Part shown: piece by piece, positions 50,518 to 58,806 of the stretch
Position numbering within the stretch: the stretch's first letter is position 1
Layout: each line of letters starts with the position of its first letter
From: Catenovulum sediminis
GTDB taxonomy: Bacteria; Pseudomonadota; Gammaproteobacteria; Enterobacterales; Alteromonadaceae
DNA length: 64,000 nt
Assembly: GCF_007289895.1 (NCBI RefSeq)
Contig: NZ_CP041660.1
Location: forward strand, 3,038,001 to 3,102,000
Direction: 5' to 3'
The notes under the pieces: model-generated
The model's input: the letters and a program-made list of their open reading frames with translations, nothing else
Told to the model about the DNA's origin: nothing
Database searches by the model: none
Program-made: the position numbers and the translations under genes

Positions 50518-51396
50518 ATGGTGTTGCGTTTATCAAGTGAGAAATTGATACAGAAAAATCAATTGTTTTATTACCAAGACACTCTTTTTTCAGGCGTTAT
50601 GTATGTAGTTGAAGGTCGTGAAGTTAAGGCGATTAAAGAACTTCAAAATGGGCGAGTTGTTGGGGATTTTAAAGATCCATATTTGCCTGAAAAAATGCCA
50701 GATTTGAGGCTGTTAGATGAAGTATTAAAAGGGGATTGGGATGAACCTATATGCTTACAAGGGAAACCTTTAACCGCAATTGTTTATACCTTTAATGACG
50801 GTTTTTGTGTGAGTCAAACTGAGCTTGATTTTGGTCAGCGCAGCAGTGAAACCGATTTTTTAAAAGATGGTACGCCTTATAGAATTACATATTTTGAAGA
50901 TGAACTTGGTATTCAGCAATTTGAATGGACAGAAAAAGGCAAGCTCATTCACTATAGGGTAACATTATGGGGCAGTCTAGCGGAGCTTTCACTAAAGGGG
51001 GAAGAGGACGGTTCGCTACACTCTATAATCGTAAAAAACAATTTTTTTGAATTGATTAAGCCATATAAAAATTGGTTAATTGATAAAAGCTTTTCGGAAA
51101 AAGAGTATATGTCGACTTTAACCATTTCTAGGAATGTATATCTATCTGGCAACAGTGTAAGTTTAGATATCCTAATTTCTATTTTTGAAAATGGTGGTTT
51201 TAGGGAATGTTCACAAGTCTATGTTTCTCATGATATGAGCATAGACATGGATCTCATAAAGTTTTTGACTCAATTAAATTTAAATAGACTGGACTTCACC
51301 GAGCAAAACTATCCCAATGACACATTACTGCAGTTATACACCTCCAACGCACCAACATGTGAAGTTTATATTGGCAATCAACTTATTGCGTCTTAA
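50518..51396 (+). CDS. Candidate immunity protein, MORN/YwqK-like
   Basis: A 292-residue protein starting two bases after the deaminase-like toxin, with AGGAAG upstream. The N-terminal half has repeats of the MORN/YwqK kind (YYQDTLFSGVMYVVEGREVKAIKELQNGRVVGDF; DGTPYRITYFEDELGIQQFEWTEKGKL). In Bacillus, YwqK is encoded next to the YwqJ deaminase toxin, so position and repeats agree on an immunity role. The C-terminal half is unrecognised. Its 3' end overlaps nfi by 14 bases on the opposite strand. Confidence 0.68.
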   Translation: MVLRLSSEKLIQKNQLFYYQDTLFSGVMYVVEGREVKAIKELQNGRVVGDFKDPYLPEKMPDLRLLDEVLKGDWDEPICLQGKPLTAIVYTFNDGFCVSQTELDFGQRSSETDFLKDGTPYRITYFEDELGIQQFEWTEKGKLIHYRVTLWGSLAELSLKGEEDGSLHSIIVKNNFFELIKPYKNWLIDKSFSEKEYMSTLTISRNVYLSGNSVSLDILISIFENGGFRECSQVYVSHDMSIDMDLIKFLTQLNLNRLDFTEQNYPNDTLLQLYTSNAPTCEVYIGNQLIAS

Positions 51397-52057
51397 GTAC
51401 TGTATTCACTAATTGATCTGCTTGCCGTGTCGTTTCAGGCAAGCGATATTTTGGTGCCAGCTTTAAAACCCACTCACAAGCGCTTTTAAGGGATATTTTG
51501 TGGCCAATTGATACAAATACTGGTTTTACATTGTTTTGTGTTCTCAAAACATTACCAATAACCTCATTGTCATGTAAAAGAGGTGTGTGATCCCCTCTTA
51601 AATTTCCGACTGAGCAATATTCACCTAGTAATTTAGTCTTCCCACAGCCTATTGTTGGTATATTGAAAATAATCCCTAAGTGACAGGCGAGCCCAAATCT
51701 TCTGGGGTGGGCATATCCTTGGCCATCACAGATAATAAGATCTGGTCGCGTCTTGATTGATTCCAAGGCTTTGAGTAAAGGTGGTAATTCACGGAACGAA
51801 AACAATCCTGGAATATACGGAAAAGTCGCCTTTTCTTTGATTGTTACGCTTTCAATTACTTTTAATGTTGCAGACTCGAGTACAACCACCGCAGCTATTA
51901 ACTCATCAGTTTCTTTTGAATAAGCGACATCGACGCCAGCCACTAGTTGAATATTTGAAAATGAGTCGGTACAAATTACTTGATGCGCTAATTTGTATTG
52001 TAACTCTTGAGCTTGAGTTATAGAAATGTCCCAAGCATGCTCAAACTGAATTTTCAC
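51383..52057 (-). CDS. nfi: Deoxyribonuclease V (endonuclease V)
   Basis: A 224-residue DNA repair enzyme that nicks near deoxyinosine. VAGVDVAYSKETDELIAAVVVLE carries the first catalytic Asp, PYIPGLFSFRELPPLL the substrate wedge, and ICDGQGYAHPRRFGLACHLGI the second Asp. GCGKTKLLGEY and SIGHKISLKSACEWVL follow. It sits directly after a deaminase toxin/immunity pair; an enzyme cutting at hypoxanthine, a deamination product of adenine, is a suggestive neighbour, though chance is possible. Confidence 0.93.
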   Translation of the reverse strand: MKIQFEHAWDISITQAQELQYKLAHQVICTDSFSNIQLVAGVDVAYSKETDELIAAVVVLESATLKVIESVTIKEKATFPYIPGLFSFRELPPLLKALESIKTRPDLIICDGQGYAHPRRFGLACHLGIIFNIPTIGCGKTKLLGEYCSVGNLRGDHTPLLHDNEVIGNVLRTQNNVKPVFVSIGHKISLKSACEWVLKLAPKYRLPETTRQADQLVNTVLKTQ

Positions 52058-52176
52058 TAATTATTTACCTGCTGTATCACCGCATCTAGGGCATGTTTAT
52101 CTTTGTTTAATAAATGGGCGGCATAACGACTAAGGTATAATGGTTTCGCCAAAAAACAAAACACCAATGAGCCGTT

Positions 52177-52233
52177 ATGCCTAGAACTATGTTAACAGAT
52201 AAAGCTTGGTTAAAGCTAATTACTGCGCCATAG
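52177..52233 (+). pseudogene. IS5-type transposase N-terminal remnant
   Basis: A short frame reading MPRTMLTDKAWLKL followed by a stop resembles the start of IS5-family transposases. The upstream 60 bp may contain that element's left end. It is cut off at about 52220, where the recombinase fragment begins. Confidence 0.45.
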
Positions 52234-52447
52234 CATGGCCACCTTAATGCTAGAAAACGGCGCAGACATCCGCTTTATCCAAGCCATGTTAGGCCATGCA
52301 GAATTAAGCACCACAGAAATTTATACACAAGTGAGCATAAACAAACTCAAAGAAATCCACCAACAAACCCACCCCGCAAAAGCCAAGGCGCAACAACAAC
52401 GGGCACTGGCAGAATTACTGCAAACGATAGAAGATAACGATGAATAA
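52223..52447 (+). pseudogene. Tyrosine recombinase C-terminal fragment (copy A)
   Basis: The frame reads [39 protein letters not shown]. This is the C-terminal catalytic end of a phage-type integrase: Arg-His, the LGH box and the nucleophile Tyr in EIYTQV. The rest of the gene is missing. It stands immediately upstream of a HigBA-like pair. A near-identical fragment lies at 62194-62472 in front of a different toxin-antitoxin pair. Confidence 0.85.
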
Positions 52448-52488
52448 CAAGTTGAATAAATACGCCATTGGCGTATTATAAAGGCAAT

Positions 52489-52809
52489 ATGGTTATAATA
52501 GAAACGGCCGTATTCACCAAAATCATAAAAACCTTAATGACAGATGATGAATACAAAAACTTACAAGAAGCCCTAATCACTAGGCCAGATAGAGGGGCGA
52601 TAATAAAAAATAGCAACGGGATCAGAAAAATCCGCTGGACACTTGAAGGTAGTGGAAAAAGTGGAGGCGTACGGGTTATCTATTATTGGATGACTGAAGA
52701 TGAGCAGATATACATGCTGTACGCGTACCCAAAAAGTGCACAAGAAAATTTAACCGATGCCCAATTAAAAGTCATGAAACAGATAGTAGAGGGGTGGACA
52801 CATGAATGA
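52489..52809 (+). CDS. higB: RelE/HigB-type toxin
   Basis: A 106-residue protein from the ATG at 52489 (AAGG upstream; a longer frame starts at 52468). The layout is RelE-like: DEYKNLQEALITRPDRGAIIKNSNGIRKIRW, then GKSGGVRVIYYWMTEDEQIYMLYAYPKSAQENLT. HigB toxins cleave mRNA on the ribosome. The toxin-first order and an eight-base overlap with the antitoxin are typical of higBA. Confidence 0.88.
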   Translation: MVIIETAVFTKIIKTLMTDDEYKNLQEALITRPDRGAIIKNSNGIRKIRWTLEGSGKSGGVRVIYYWMTEDEQIYMLYAYPKSAQENLTDAQLKVMKQIVEGWTHE

Positions 52810-53092
52810 TGAAATGTTTAAAGAGCTTGTTCAGAGCATGGAGCAAGCAGGCGACATAATGAAAGGTAAGGCTAAGCCATCACGTGTGACCGTGTTTGCA
52901 GAGCCTGAAGTTAAAGCCATAAGAGCGAAAACAGGTTTAAGCCAAAGTCGCTTTGCAGACATAGTAGGTGTTAGCAAACGAACGCTAGAAAACTGGGAAC
53001 AAGGTCGCAGGCATCCAACAGGGCCAGCAAGAGCATTACTGAAAATACTGGATGCTGATCCACAATATGCACTAAAAGCATTGCATGGATAA
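52802..53092 (+). CDS. higA: XRE-family antitoxin HigA
   Basis: A 96-residue protein with a helix-turn-helix near residues 43-80 (GLSQSRFADIVGVSKRTLENWEQGRRHPTGPARALLKIL). The N-terminal part would contact the toxin. It overlaps the toxin gene by eight bases, so translation is coupled. Such pairs usually repress their own promoter. Confidence 0.9.
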   Translation: MNDEMFKELVQSMEQAGDIMKGKAKPSRVTVFAEPEVKAIRAKTGLSQSRFADIVGVSKRTLENWEQGRRHPTGPARALLKILDADPQYALKALHG

Positions 53093-53107
53093 TTGAAACA
53101 CAAACAT

Positions 53108-53697
53108 TGTCGGCAAGCTCAGAGAAGAAAAAGGCAGCTTGCTCACCTTAAAGCGCAGTCACAGGCCTTGCAACAAAAGCCCCAGTAAACATAAGCACTA
53201 AACCAGCAAGGCCAGCGCCCACGCTTAAAGGCTCACTGCGGTTTTTTATTTACCAAACCCCACATCTCCAGTCGCAAGCTCCTTCCAATGCGCCTTCTGT
53301 TGCTTCGCAGTCCTGCTACGCAACGCCAGGCACCCTTCGCCATCCATGGCTACGGTGTTCACAGGGCAGAAGTAAACTTCTGCTGAGCCCTGTTTACCCC
53401 TAAGCTTAGGGCTTAACCGGCTTCAGGCAATCAAGCCCTTCGGGTTAACATAATTTACATTATGTATAAATTGCCTAAAGCCTACAAAGCTGGTGCAAGC
53501 GCCAACACTTTATAACCGCCACTAAGAAAAAAAGTGCATCTAGGGCAAAAAAGTAAGATACTGCAAAAATGAATCAGATATCCGCTCACAACAACCTGAA
53601 AAAAAAGGGAAAATGCCTCTATGCGTAGGACTGCATGGCGGGGTGCCTGCCTTTGGCAATGCATTGGGGAATAGTATTGTTGAGGGGATGAAATCGG
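53108..53697 (+). repeat. Hairpin-rich noncoding repeat, copy A, leading into Rhs tip
   Basis: This segment is nearly the same as 63063-63598, starting at TGTCGGCAAGCTC and ending inside the tip coding sequence at GGGATGAA. It has no long reading frame until 53613. It contains many hairpins: GCAGAAGT/ACTTCTGC near 53360, CCCTAAGCTTAGGG near 53398, and on the minus strand GCCATGGATGGC and AGCAGGACTGCG with GGA loops. CTCACTGCGGTTTTTTATT (about 53231) resembles a terminator tail for higBA. It ends by providing AAGGGAAA and an ATG for the orphan tip. It is longer than copy B by a stretch around 53320-53450. Confidence 0.8.
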
Positions 53698-54977
53698 ATA
53701 GTAGTAGCAAGGCTGCTGCAAAAATCCAAGAAATCCAAAATAGTAATACTGATGACACAACGAAAAAACTAGCCATTCAAAAAGTTTATGAAGAAGAAGG
53801 TGTATCATTTGGGAATATATCAGATGACACTGGCTCGTCAGGCGGAAGCGGTAAGCGTGGATTTAGTGGTATTCACGGTGCTTACGACAATGATGGGCAC
53901 GTTCACTTCACCCGATATGAAAATGGCAATGCGATGAATGATACATTTAGTGGGCTGCTAGATGGCACATTTAAAAGAGCTAAATTCATTCACAGTAATT
54001 TTCTAAATTGGGCGGGTAATGACTTATCGACAAGTGGTTCAGCGCTAGGATTTAGCTCAATGATGTACAACCATAGAATCGACACCCAGCGACAAGCTTT
54101 AGCAATGAGCTCTGCCGAGCGCCAAGCTATTTATGAAAGTAGAATGCGCAGAATCGATTTGGGAAGGTCCACAAATAGCTGGGATGTAGGTAATACATCC
54201 ACTTGGACTGGTTCAATGAAATACGCGATGACGGGTGCCAATGGTGCACTGTCAGATGATTTTATGACGGCTGTTCATACTGGTTTAGACTACGCAAATA
54301 AAGCTGCAATGGTAATTGGTGGTTTAGGTCTTGGTGTGGGTTTAGGTATTGGACTGGCATCGTTAACGAGAGCAGCGTTACCAACCATAGGACGTGGTTT
54401 TGTCTCAATGGGGCGTGCGAGTCTGCAAACTACTGATGATGTAGCTTTACGTGCTTCTGCTTATGGGCAAAGCGCTTTGCGACAAGTTCGCCCTGTAACT
54501 AACTTAGGGTTTGAAATGGGCGCTCGCTCGGCTGTTCATTTAGGGCGAGTTGAATATACAGGCTTTGCTGGAACTTTAAATTCTACTTTAGGTAGGATCG
54601 CGGGTTCTACAGGATTCCAAGGTGCAATGCAATCGGGTACGATAAATGGGTTTACAAACGGTATCGCAGAATATGCTTTTAAAGGCTCTGAAGCTAATGT
54701 TTTAGGCGCTTTTGTAAACGGATTTATTGGTGGAGGAGTTGGGTATGGGGTCGCACAAAAAGTGATTTCTGGCGCTAGAGGCTTTGTTGGTGGTGCTGTT
54801 GGTAGTGGGCTGGCCGAGTGGTTAGGGCAAGATTCTTTCTCCGCTCAAGATATTCTAATTTCTTCTACGGTTGGAGGGGGTGCCGGATTAGGATTTTCTA
54901 AAGTGTTTAGAAATATGCCTATGGTTTTACCTACTTCAACTCGCTCTTTGTATGATAGCTCGATTGATTCATTTTAA
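53613..54977 (+). CDS. Orphan Rhs toxin tip 1
   Basis: A 454-residue frame starting MPLCVGLHGGVP, then AFGNALGNSIVEGMKS shared with the main Rhs gene. After that the sequence is unrelated to the deaminase tip. It has a Ser/Gly linker, GFSGIHGAYDNDGHVHFTRYENG, helical segments and several Gly/Ala-rich hydrophobic stretches (about 54300-54400 and 54700-54900), so a membrane-active toxin is possible. The toxin type is not recognised. GGGA lies just before the ATG, which would let the tip be made without the Rhs shell. Its putative immunity gene follows. Confidence 0.65.
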   Translation: MPLCVGLHGGVPAFGNALGNSIVEGMKSDSSSKAAAKIQEIQNSNTDDTTKKLAIQKVYEEEGVSFGNISDDTGSSGGSGKRGFSGIHGAYDNDGHVHFTRYENGNAMNDTFSGLLDGTFKRAKFIHSNFLNWAGNDLSTSGSALGFSSMMYNHRIDTQRQALAMSSAERQAIYESRMRRIDLGRSTNSWDVGNTSTWTGSMKYAMTGANGALSDDFMTAVHTGLDYANKAAMVIGGLGLGVGLGIGLASLTRAALPTIGRGFVSMGRASLQTTDDVALRASAYGQSALRQVRPVTNLGFEMGARSAVHLGRVEYTGFAGTLNSTLGRIAGSTGFQGAMQSGTINGFTNGIAEYAFKGSEANVLGAFVNGFIGGGVGYGVAQKVISGARGFVGGAVGSGLAEWLGQDSFSAQDILISSTVGGGAGLGFSKVFRNMPMVLPTSTRSLYDSSIDSF

Positions 54978-55021
54978 GGGAACTATAGCAGTAACCACTT
55001 TAAAGATTGGTACAGCAAATA

Positions 55022-55593
55022 ATGCACAATAATCGTTTAATCAACAAAGTTGAATTTAAATTGGCTCGGATGCCATTGTTAAATGCGATTCTGGATGGCA
55101 GTTGGGTTATTCATTATTACTTGGCCTAATTGTTTATGGCTTATTTAGAGACGGTCTATCAGGGTCAGTGCTAGTTCCGATTGGTATTTTAGTATTTTAT
55201 CTTGCCTTATCATTTAAGCGTTACCTCGAAGGAGGGGCGGTTTGGATAACTCTGAGTGAAGCTGGCATTACTTTACCAACTGGTTACCAGTATCCATGGG
55301 AAGAGGTGCAAAGTGTTCAATTATTGGAATTGAAACCGAGTGTGTATGGAGCTGCCACACCTGGCTTTCAAATTAACTTCACTGACGGTAAAGAATATAA
55401 AATCACTCAGCGAGTTGATGATTATACTGGGTTGTATAAGCAGTTGTTTGAAAGAAATATAGTTGGTACGGCTGCTCCACTGCCTGTTTATGAAGTTGAT
55501 AAACTAGCTGGAGGAGCTGCCGAATTGCTGTCCAAACCAAAGTATATTTTTTATCCGAAAGAAAATAAAAATGTCTCAGTGAAAGTTAAGTAA
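55022..55593 (+). pseudogene. Candidate membrane immunity protein for tip 1, frameshifted
   Basis: An ATG at 55022 begins MHNNRLINKVEFK, then the frame is lost near an A run at 55058-55060. One extra A would join it to the downstream frame IGSDAIVKCDSGWQLGYSLLLGLIVYGLF, two membrane helices (about 55102-55210) and a PH-like soluble domain (VWITLSEAGITLPTGYQYPWEEVQSVQL). As it stands, only a TTG start at 55102 gives the C-terminal 163 residues. Position directly after tip 1 and its membrane character fit an immunity role against a membrane-active toxin. Confidence 0.6.
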
Positions 55594-55595
55594 CG

Positions 55596-56133
55596 CTTTT
55601 GGCAATGCGTTGGGCAATAGCATTGTTGAGGGGATGAAGTCCCAACCTATCTCTCCAAAACTTGCAAATGTTACTGTTCCCGAAGGGCTACTGCCGCTGA
55701 AACTTTGGCAATATATGAGAAAGAAGGTGTCATAGACGACCTTTCAGATGATCAATATCATGAACTGGCAGTTGCAGCGAATAAAGAAGAAGGCATCTCA
55801 ACAGGTTCAACTGCCAACGGCAATTCTAATCGAGTTGGTCTAGTTACAGTAAACGGTGAAAGTTTCGGCAATGGCGGGTTTGATATAAGCAGAAAAGGAC
55901 TTAAAGAGCTATATCAAGGCGGCATGCTTGACACCGTTGGCAATGTCGCTGGCGGTATGTATGACTCTGAAATTAGGGATATCATGGGAAGGGATGATTT
56001 TGGTTCATTTAGCCGAGAGTTAAACTACGAGTTAGATAATGCATTTGGGCTAAATGAGCTTTCAAGCGCAATGGGATTAGCTCAAATTAGCGGTATTTCT
56101 GGGGTGTTTTATCGTGACCTTACGACAACATAG
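55596..56133 (+). pseudogene. Orphan Rhs tip 2, frameshifted and truncated
   Basis: Starting two bases after the preceding gene, this repeats the main Rhs sequence from AFGNALGNSIVE through SQPISPKLANVTVPEG and on to NAFGLNEL with high identity. Then it diverges to SSAMGLAQISGISGVFY and ends in a short tail before the transposon end at 56168. One G is missing from the run at 55685-55687 (four in the main copy), breaking the frame; the remaining ATG-started part begins at 55705. It has no start codon of its own at the junction. Confidence 0.8.
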
Positions 56134-56167
56134 CGCAAATAATTAAAAACCATTTGGCATACTTGAT

Positions 56168-56470
56168 TGTAGCGTACTTTTTTCCCATCATACTTTCGGC
56201 CAAATTGTTCATCATACGATCGGCTAAAAAATGCGCTACTTTACCGCACTGCCATCATAATAATTTTCAACTCAGCCAAATTGCTGTCATAGTTTGAACC
56301 GAATTGCTGTCGAACATCTTGTGAATAAAGGCTTTAGCTGAGTTTTTGGCACAAAAAAAGGGCTTTCGCCCCAGTGTATTTTCTGCTTAAATGCTCGCGA
56401 AGCGAGCATTTAAACGCCCTGTTTTCTCGATCGGTCAATCACAAAACAAGGTTAAAGTTAACCACAGATA
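56168..56470. repeat. Transposon D end with repeated transposase-binding-like motifs
   Basis: Noncoding stretch with several copies of a motif around CCAAATTG(T/C)T and CATCATA, spaced by some 40 bp, as expected for TnsB/TniA-type binding sites. It also holds the hairpin AAATGCTCGCGAAGCGAGCATTT (56391-56413), probably the ATPase gene's terminator. Almost the same sequence recurs at 60719-61020. Confidence 0.7.
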
Positions 56471-57327
56471 TTAAGTCACCTGTTGTTTGATTAGTTGCTC
56501 GTGGCTACGCCAGTGCGGCTGCACGAGCACTTGATTAACATGGGTTATGGTGACCGTTTTTTGAGTCTCTCGTGCAGCTTCTATCAAACTGGCTAAACAC
56601 AAGTTTCGACATAATCTCAAATTCCCCTCACTTGAACGAATAATTAACGCCATCGCATTTTCATCAAAGGTGCTTATGCCCATTTTGGCTTGCTCAAGCT
56701 CACGAATGATAAAGGCTTGTAAGTCATCATCATTGAGCGGTTTTATATGCGCTGAATAGGTGATCCGGCTTTTAATATCTTGATTGGCAGTGAGCGATAA
56801 CGCATGCAACAATTCAGGTTGACCAAACAACACCAAGTTATGATTTTTTGGGGGGCGATTTTTGCTCCTGCAAAATCGACATTCACCACATCCATGTGGC
56901 TCAAACGTTCAAACAACAAACGCAATTTACGCAACGCTGCAATTTCCAATAAATGCGCTTCATCGATTAATATGTATAAAGTTTTATGTGCTTTCACTTG
57001 GCTAAAAGCGGCATTAATCAATTCTTTTTCAATGGTTTTATCGGTGCAATCTAACTTAAATGCATCCGCTAACTGTCGAACAATTTGCCGGTAAGTATGC
57101 ATGGTTCTTGAACAAGACACCACGGTTGACTCACGTGTTGTATCCAGCTTTTCAATATGCTCACGCAATACAGTTTTGCCCACGCCAGGCTGGCCTAACA
57201 CCACAGAAAACCCACCTTGTTTGGCATGAATTTGAATGATGTCAAAAATGCTTTGTTGTTGTTTTAATAATTGATTTGGCTCACGTTTAAATGGCACATC
57301 TCGAATACCCCAAATTGCATTAATCAT
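56471..57327 (-). pseudogene. TniB/ExeA-like AAA+ transposition ATPase, interrupted
   Basis: The N-terminal part reads VVLGQPGVGKTVLREHIE (Walker A) and LYILIDEAHLLEIAALRKLRLLFERL (Walker B). The frame is then lost at an inserted hairpin sequence of about 50 bases (56852-56901) and resumes as PKNHNLVLFGQPELLHALSLTANQDIKSRITYSAHI to the stop at 56471. Such ATPases regulate target choice for DDE transposases. The interrupted join makes it inactive unless the insert is removed. Confidence 0.85.
56852..56901 (-). repeat. ~50-nt double-hairpin insert in ATPase gene (copy 1)
   Basis: On the minus strand: CCACATGGATGTGG, GAATGT, then CGATTTTGC AGGA GCAAAAATCG. Two hairpins have GGA in their loops. 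It falls between LLFERL and PKNHNL of the ATPase, which are adjacent in the family, and it shifts the frame. Confidence 0.75.
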
Positions 57328-57763
57328 GTTTAAACTCCCTTGCCAATTGTGCGTTTAAATACAGGTTTAATGGCATTGCATCGCCCATGCGTTGGTCTTT
57401 GTAATAGACAATAAATCTATCTCTGACAGAGCGGTCATAACGAACTTGCACAGTTTTACCGCGTAAATCGACAGGGCATTCAAATTTATTGCTGTTAATA
57501 GAAAACACATTCACTTTAGACACCTTGCGTTCTTCTTCAATAAAAAACACCTCCTCAGTAAACTCATTGTTGGGTAAATATTGAATGCGCCGGTAATCTA
57601 AATTAAACCTGTCTAGCGGCGTCATTTGGATGGCCGAATGCAACTTAGAATTGTATTCATCTTCCACCCAAGCTTGCGCTAACTGGTTTAACGTCTCAAG
57701 CGATGAAAACTCAGTATGCATGACTAAAAACCTATCCCTAAATCCACGAAAGAAGCGCTCAAT

Positions 57764-57814
57764 GACGTGAAAGGATTCACTAATGCCGTGAGCGCATGGA
57801 TGCGCAGGAACGGC
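57764..57814 (+). repeat. 51-nt double-hairpin insert at catalytic Glu motif (copy 2)
   Basis: On the plus strand: GTGAAAGGATTCAC, TAATGC, CGTGAGCGCATGGATGCGC, AGGAACG. It lies exactly between the codons for GK and IERFF of the transposase and adds 17 residues without a stop. Its orientation is opposite to the other copies relative to the gene. Confidence 0.8.
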
Positions 57815-57962
57815 CTTCCCTTTGGCTGCGCCATCCCTAACGGGTGCGTGAGACAAACGAATATCCAATCGCACACAAGCTTGTAAAATCTCCTTCGCGG
57901 TGTAATTTGCACCGTTATCAAAATACAACCGCTCAGGTTTACCGCGTTTATACAAGGCGGTT

Positions 57963-58010
57963 CTCGCCGATTTTTGCTCCTGCAAAATCGGCATTTCTAA
58001 CATCCATGTC
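57963..58010 (-). repeat. ~48-nt double-hairpin insert (copy 3)
   Basis: On the minus strand: TGACATGGATGTTA, GAAATGC, CGATTTTGC AGGA GCAAAAATCG. It lies between NALT and ALYKRG of the transposase and shifts the frame. Closely related to copies 1 and 5. Confidence 0.75.
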
Positions 58011-58158
58011 AGTCAAAGCATTAATCATATTCTGCGTATCATCACGGTAGAAGAATTCAGCATGGGTGATTAAGCGCGAAGCATCATCAATAAAAGCAAT
58101 GAAAAAGGTTTTTTTATATTTGCCGTCGGGCTGTTTAATCACAGGCCCATGCATGGTG

Positions 58159-58208
58159 GTCGTTCCTGCGCATCCATGCGCCCACGACATTCGTATATCC
58201 TATACATC
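58159..58208 (-). repeat. ~50-nt double-hairpin insert at first catalytic Asp motif (copy 4)
   Basis: On the minus strand: GTATAGGATATAC, GAATGT, CGTGGGCGCATGGATGCGC, AGGAACG. It aligns along its full length with copy 2. It falls between LWQG and TMHGP, next to the first catalytic Asp of this transposase family, and shifts the frame. Confidence 0.78.
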
Positions 58209-58806
58209 TCTCCCTGCCAAAGTTCATTCGCATGCAACATCGCAAATGCCATTCTCAGCTTGTTGGTGGACTCTAAATCCAACAACTCATGCTCACGCAC
58301 AAAACGGTAAAAAGTGGTGGGGGCTAATTGTGCACGGGTAAAATAATTACGCGCCAATAACACGCGATAAATGGCACTTTTAGGCACAACACCCACCTTG
58401 TTGGCTGATAAACTTGGTAAAACTTCACTCAATGCTTCAGCAAGCTCAGCCACTTGCACTTTACGTTGCGCGTTTTTATCCGCTCGGGTCTTCTTCTCAA
58501 GCGTAGTAATGCCATATTTTTTATAACGGTAAACCCAAGTGCTAATGGTGCGCCAAGTAAACTTAAACACATGATTAGATTGGTGGCAGGTAAAGGATTG
58601 TTGGCTAACCTGTTTAATGCGCTCACGCACCGTTGCACCTTGCGCTGCATCAACGGCAGCGAGTACACGTAAACGCACTTCTAACGAAGGAATGGGCATA
58701 AAAAATCTCCTAAAATGAACAAAATTAATAAAGCTTCAGGAGATTAAAACAACGCAAAAAAGCCCTAAATGACAAAATCGGTTGCAGTAAAAAACAAGAT
58801 AAAAAT

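Larger units (their letters stand above)
57320..58699 (-). pseudogene. TniA-like DDE transposase with three hairpin inserts
   Basis: Reading 58699 to 57320: an N-terminal helix-turn-helix region (FTWRTISTWVYRYKKYG), LWQG then TMHGPVIKQPDGKYKKTFFIAFIDDASRL (first catalytic Asp region), LYKRGKPERLYFDNGANYT (second Asp), RDGAAKGK and ERFFRGFRDRFL (catalytic Glu), and a Mu-type C-terminal beta-barrel. Inserts of about 50 bases lie at LWQG/TMHGP, at NALT/ALYKRG and between GK and IERFF; the last is exactly 51 bases and keeps the frame, the other two break it. The stop overlaps the ATPase ATG by eight bases. Confidence 0.85.

Noticed and set aside
53108-53620. Possible integron attC sites in the hairpin-rich repeat
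   Set aside because: Hairpins are present, but I could not find the paired core sites in correct spacing, nor an integron-type integrase.
53482-53808. A 108-codon minus-strand frame over the repeat and tip 1 start
   Set aside because: It overlaps the well-supported tip junction on the other strand and has no counterpart over the tip region of copy B.
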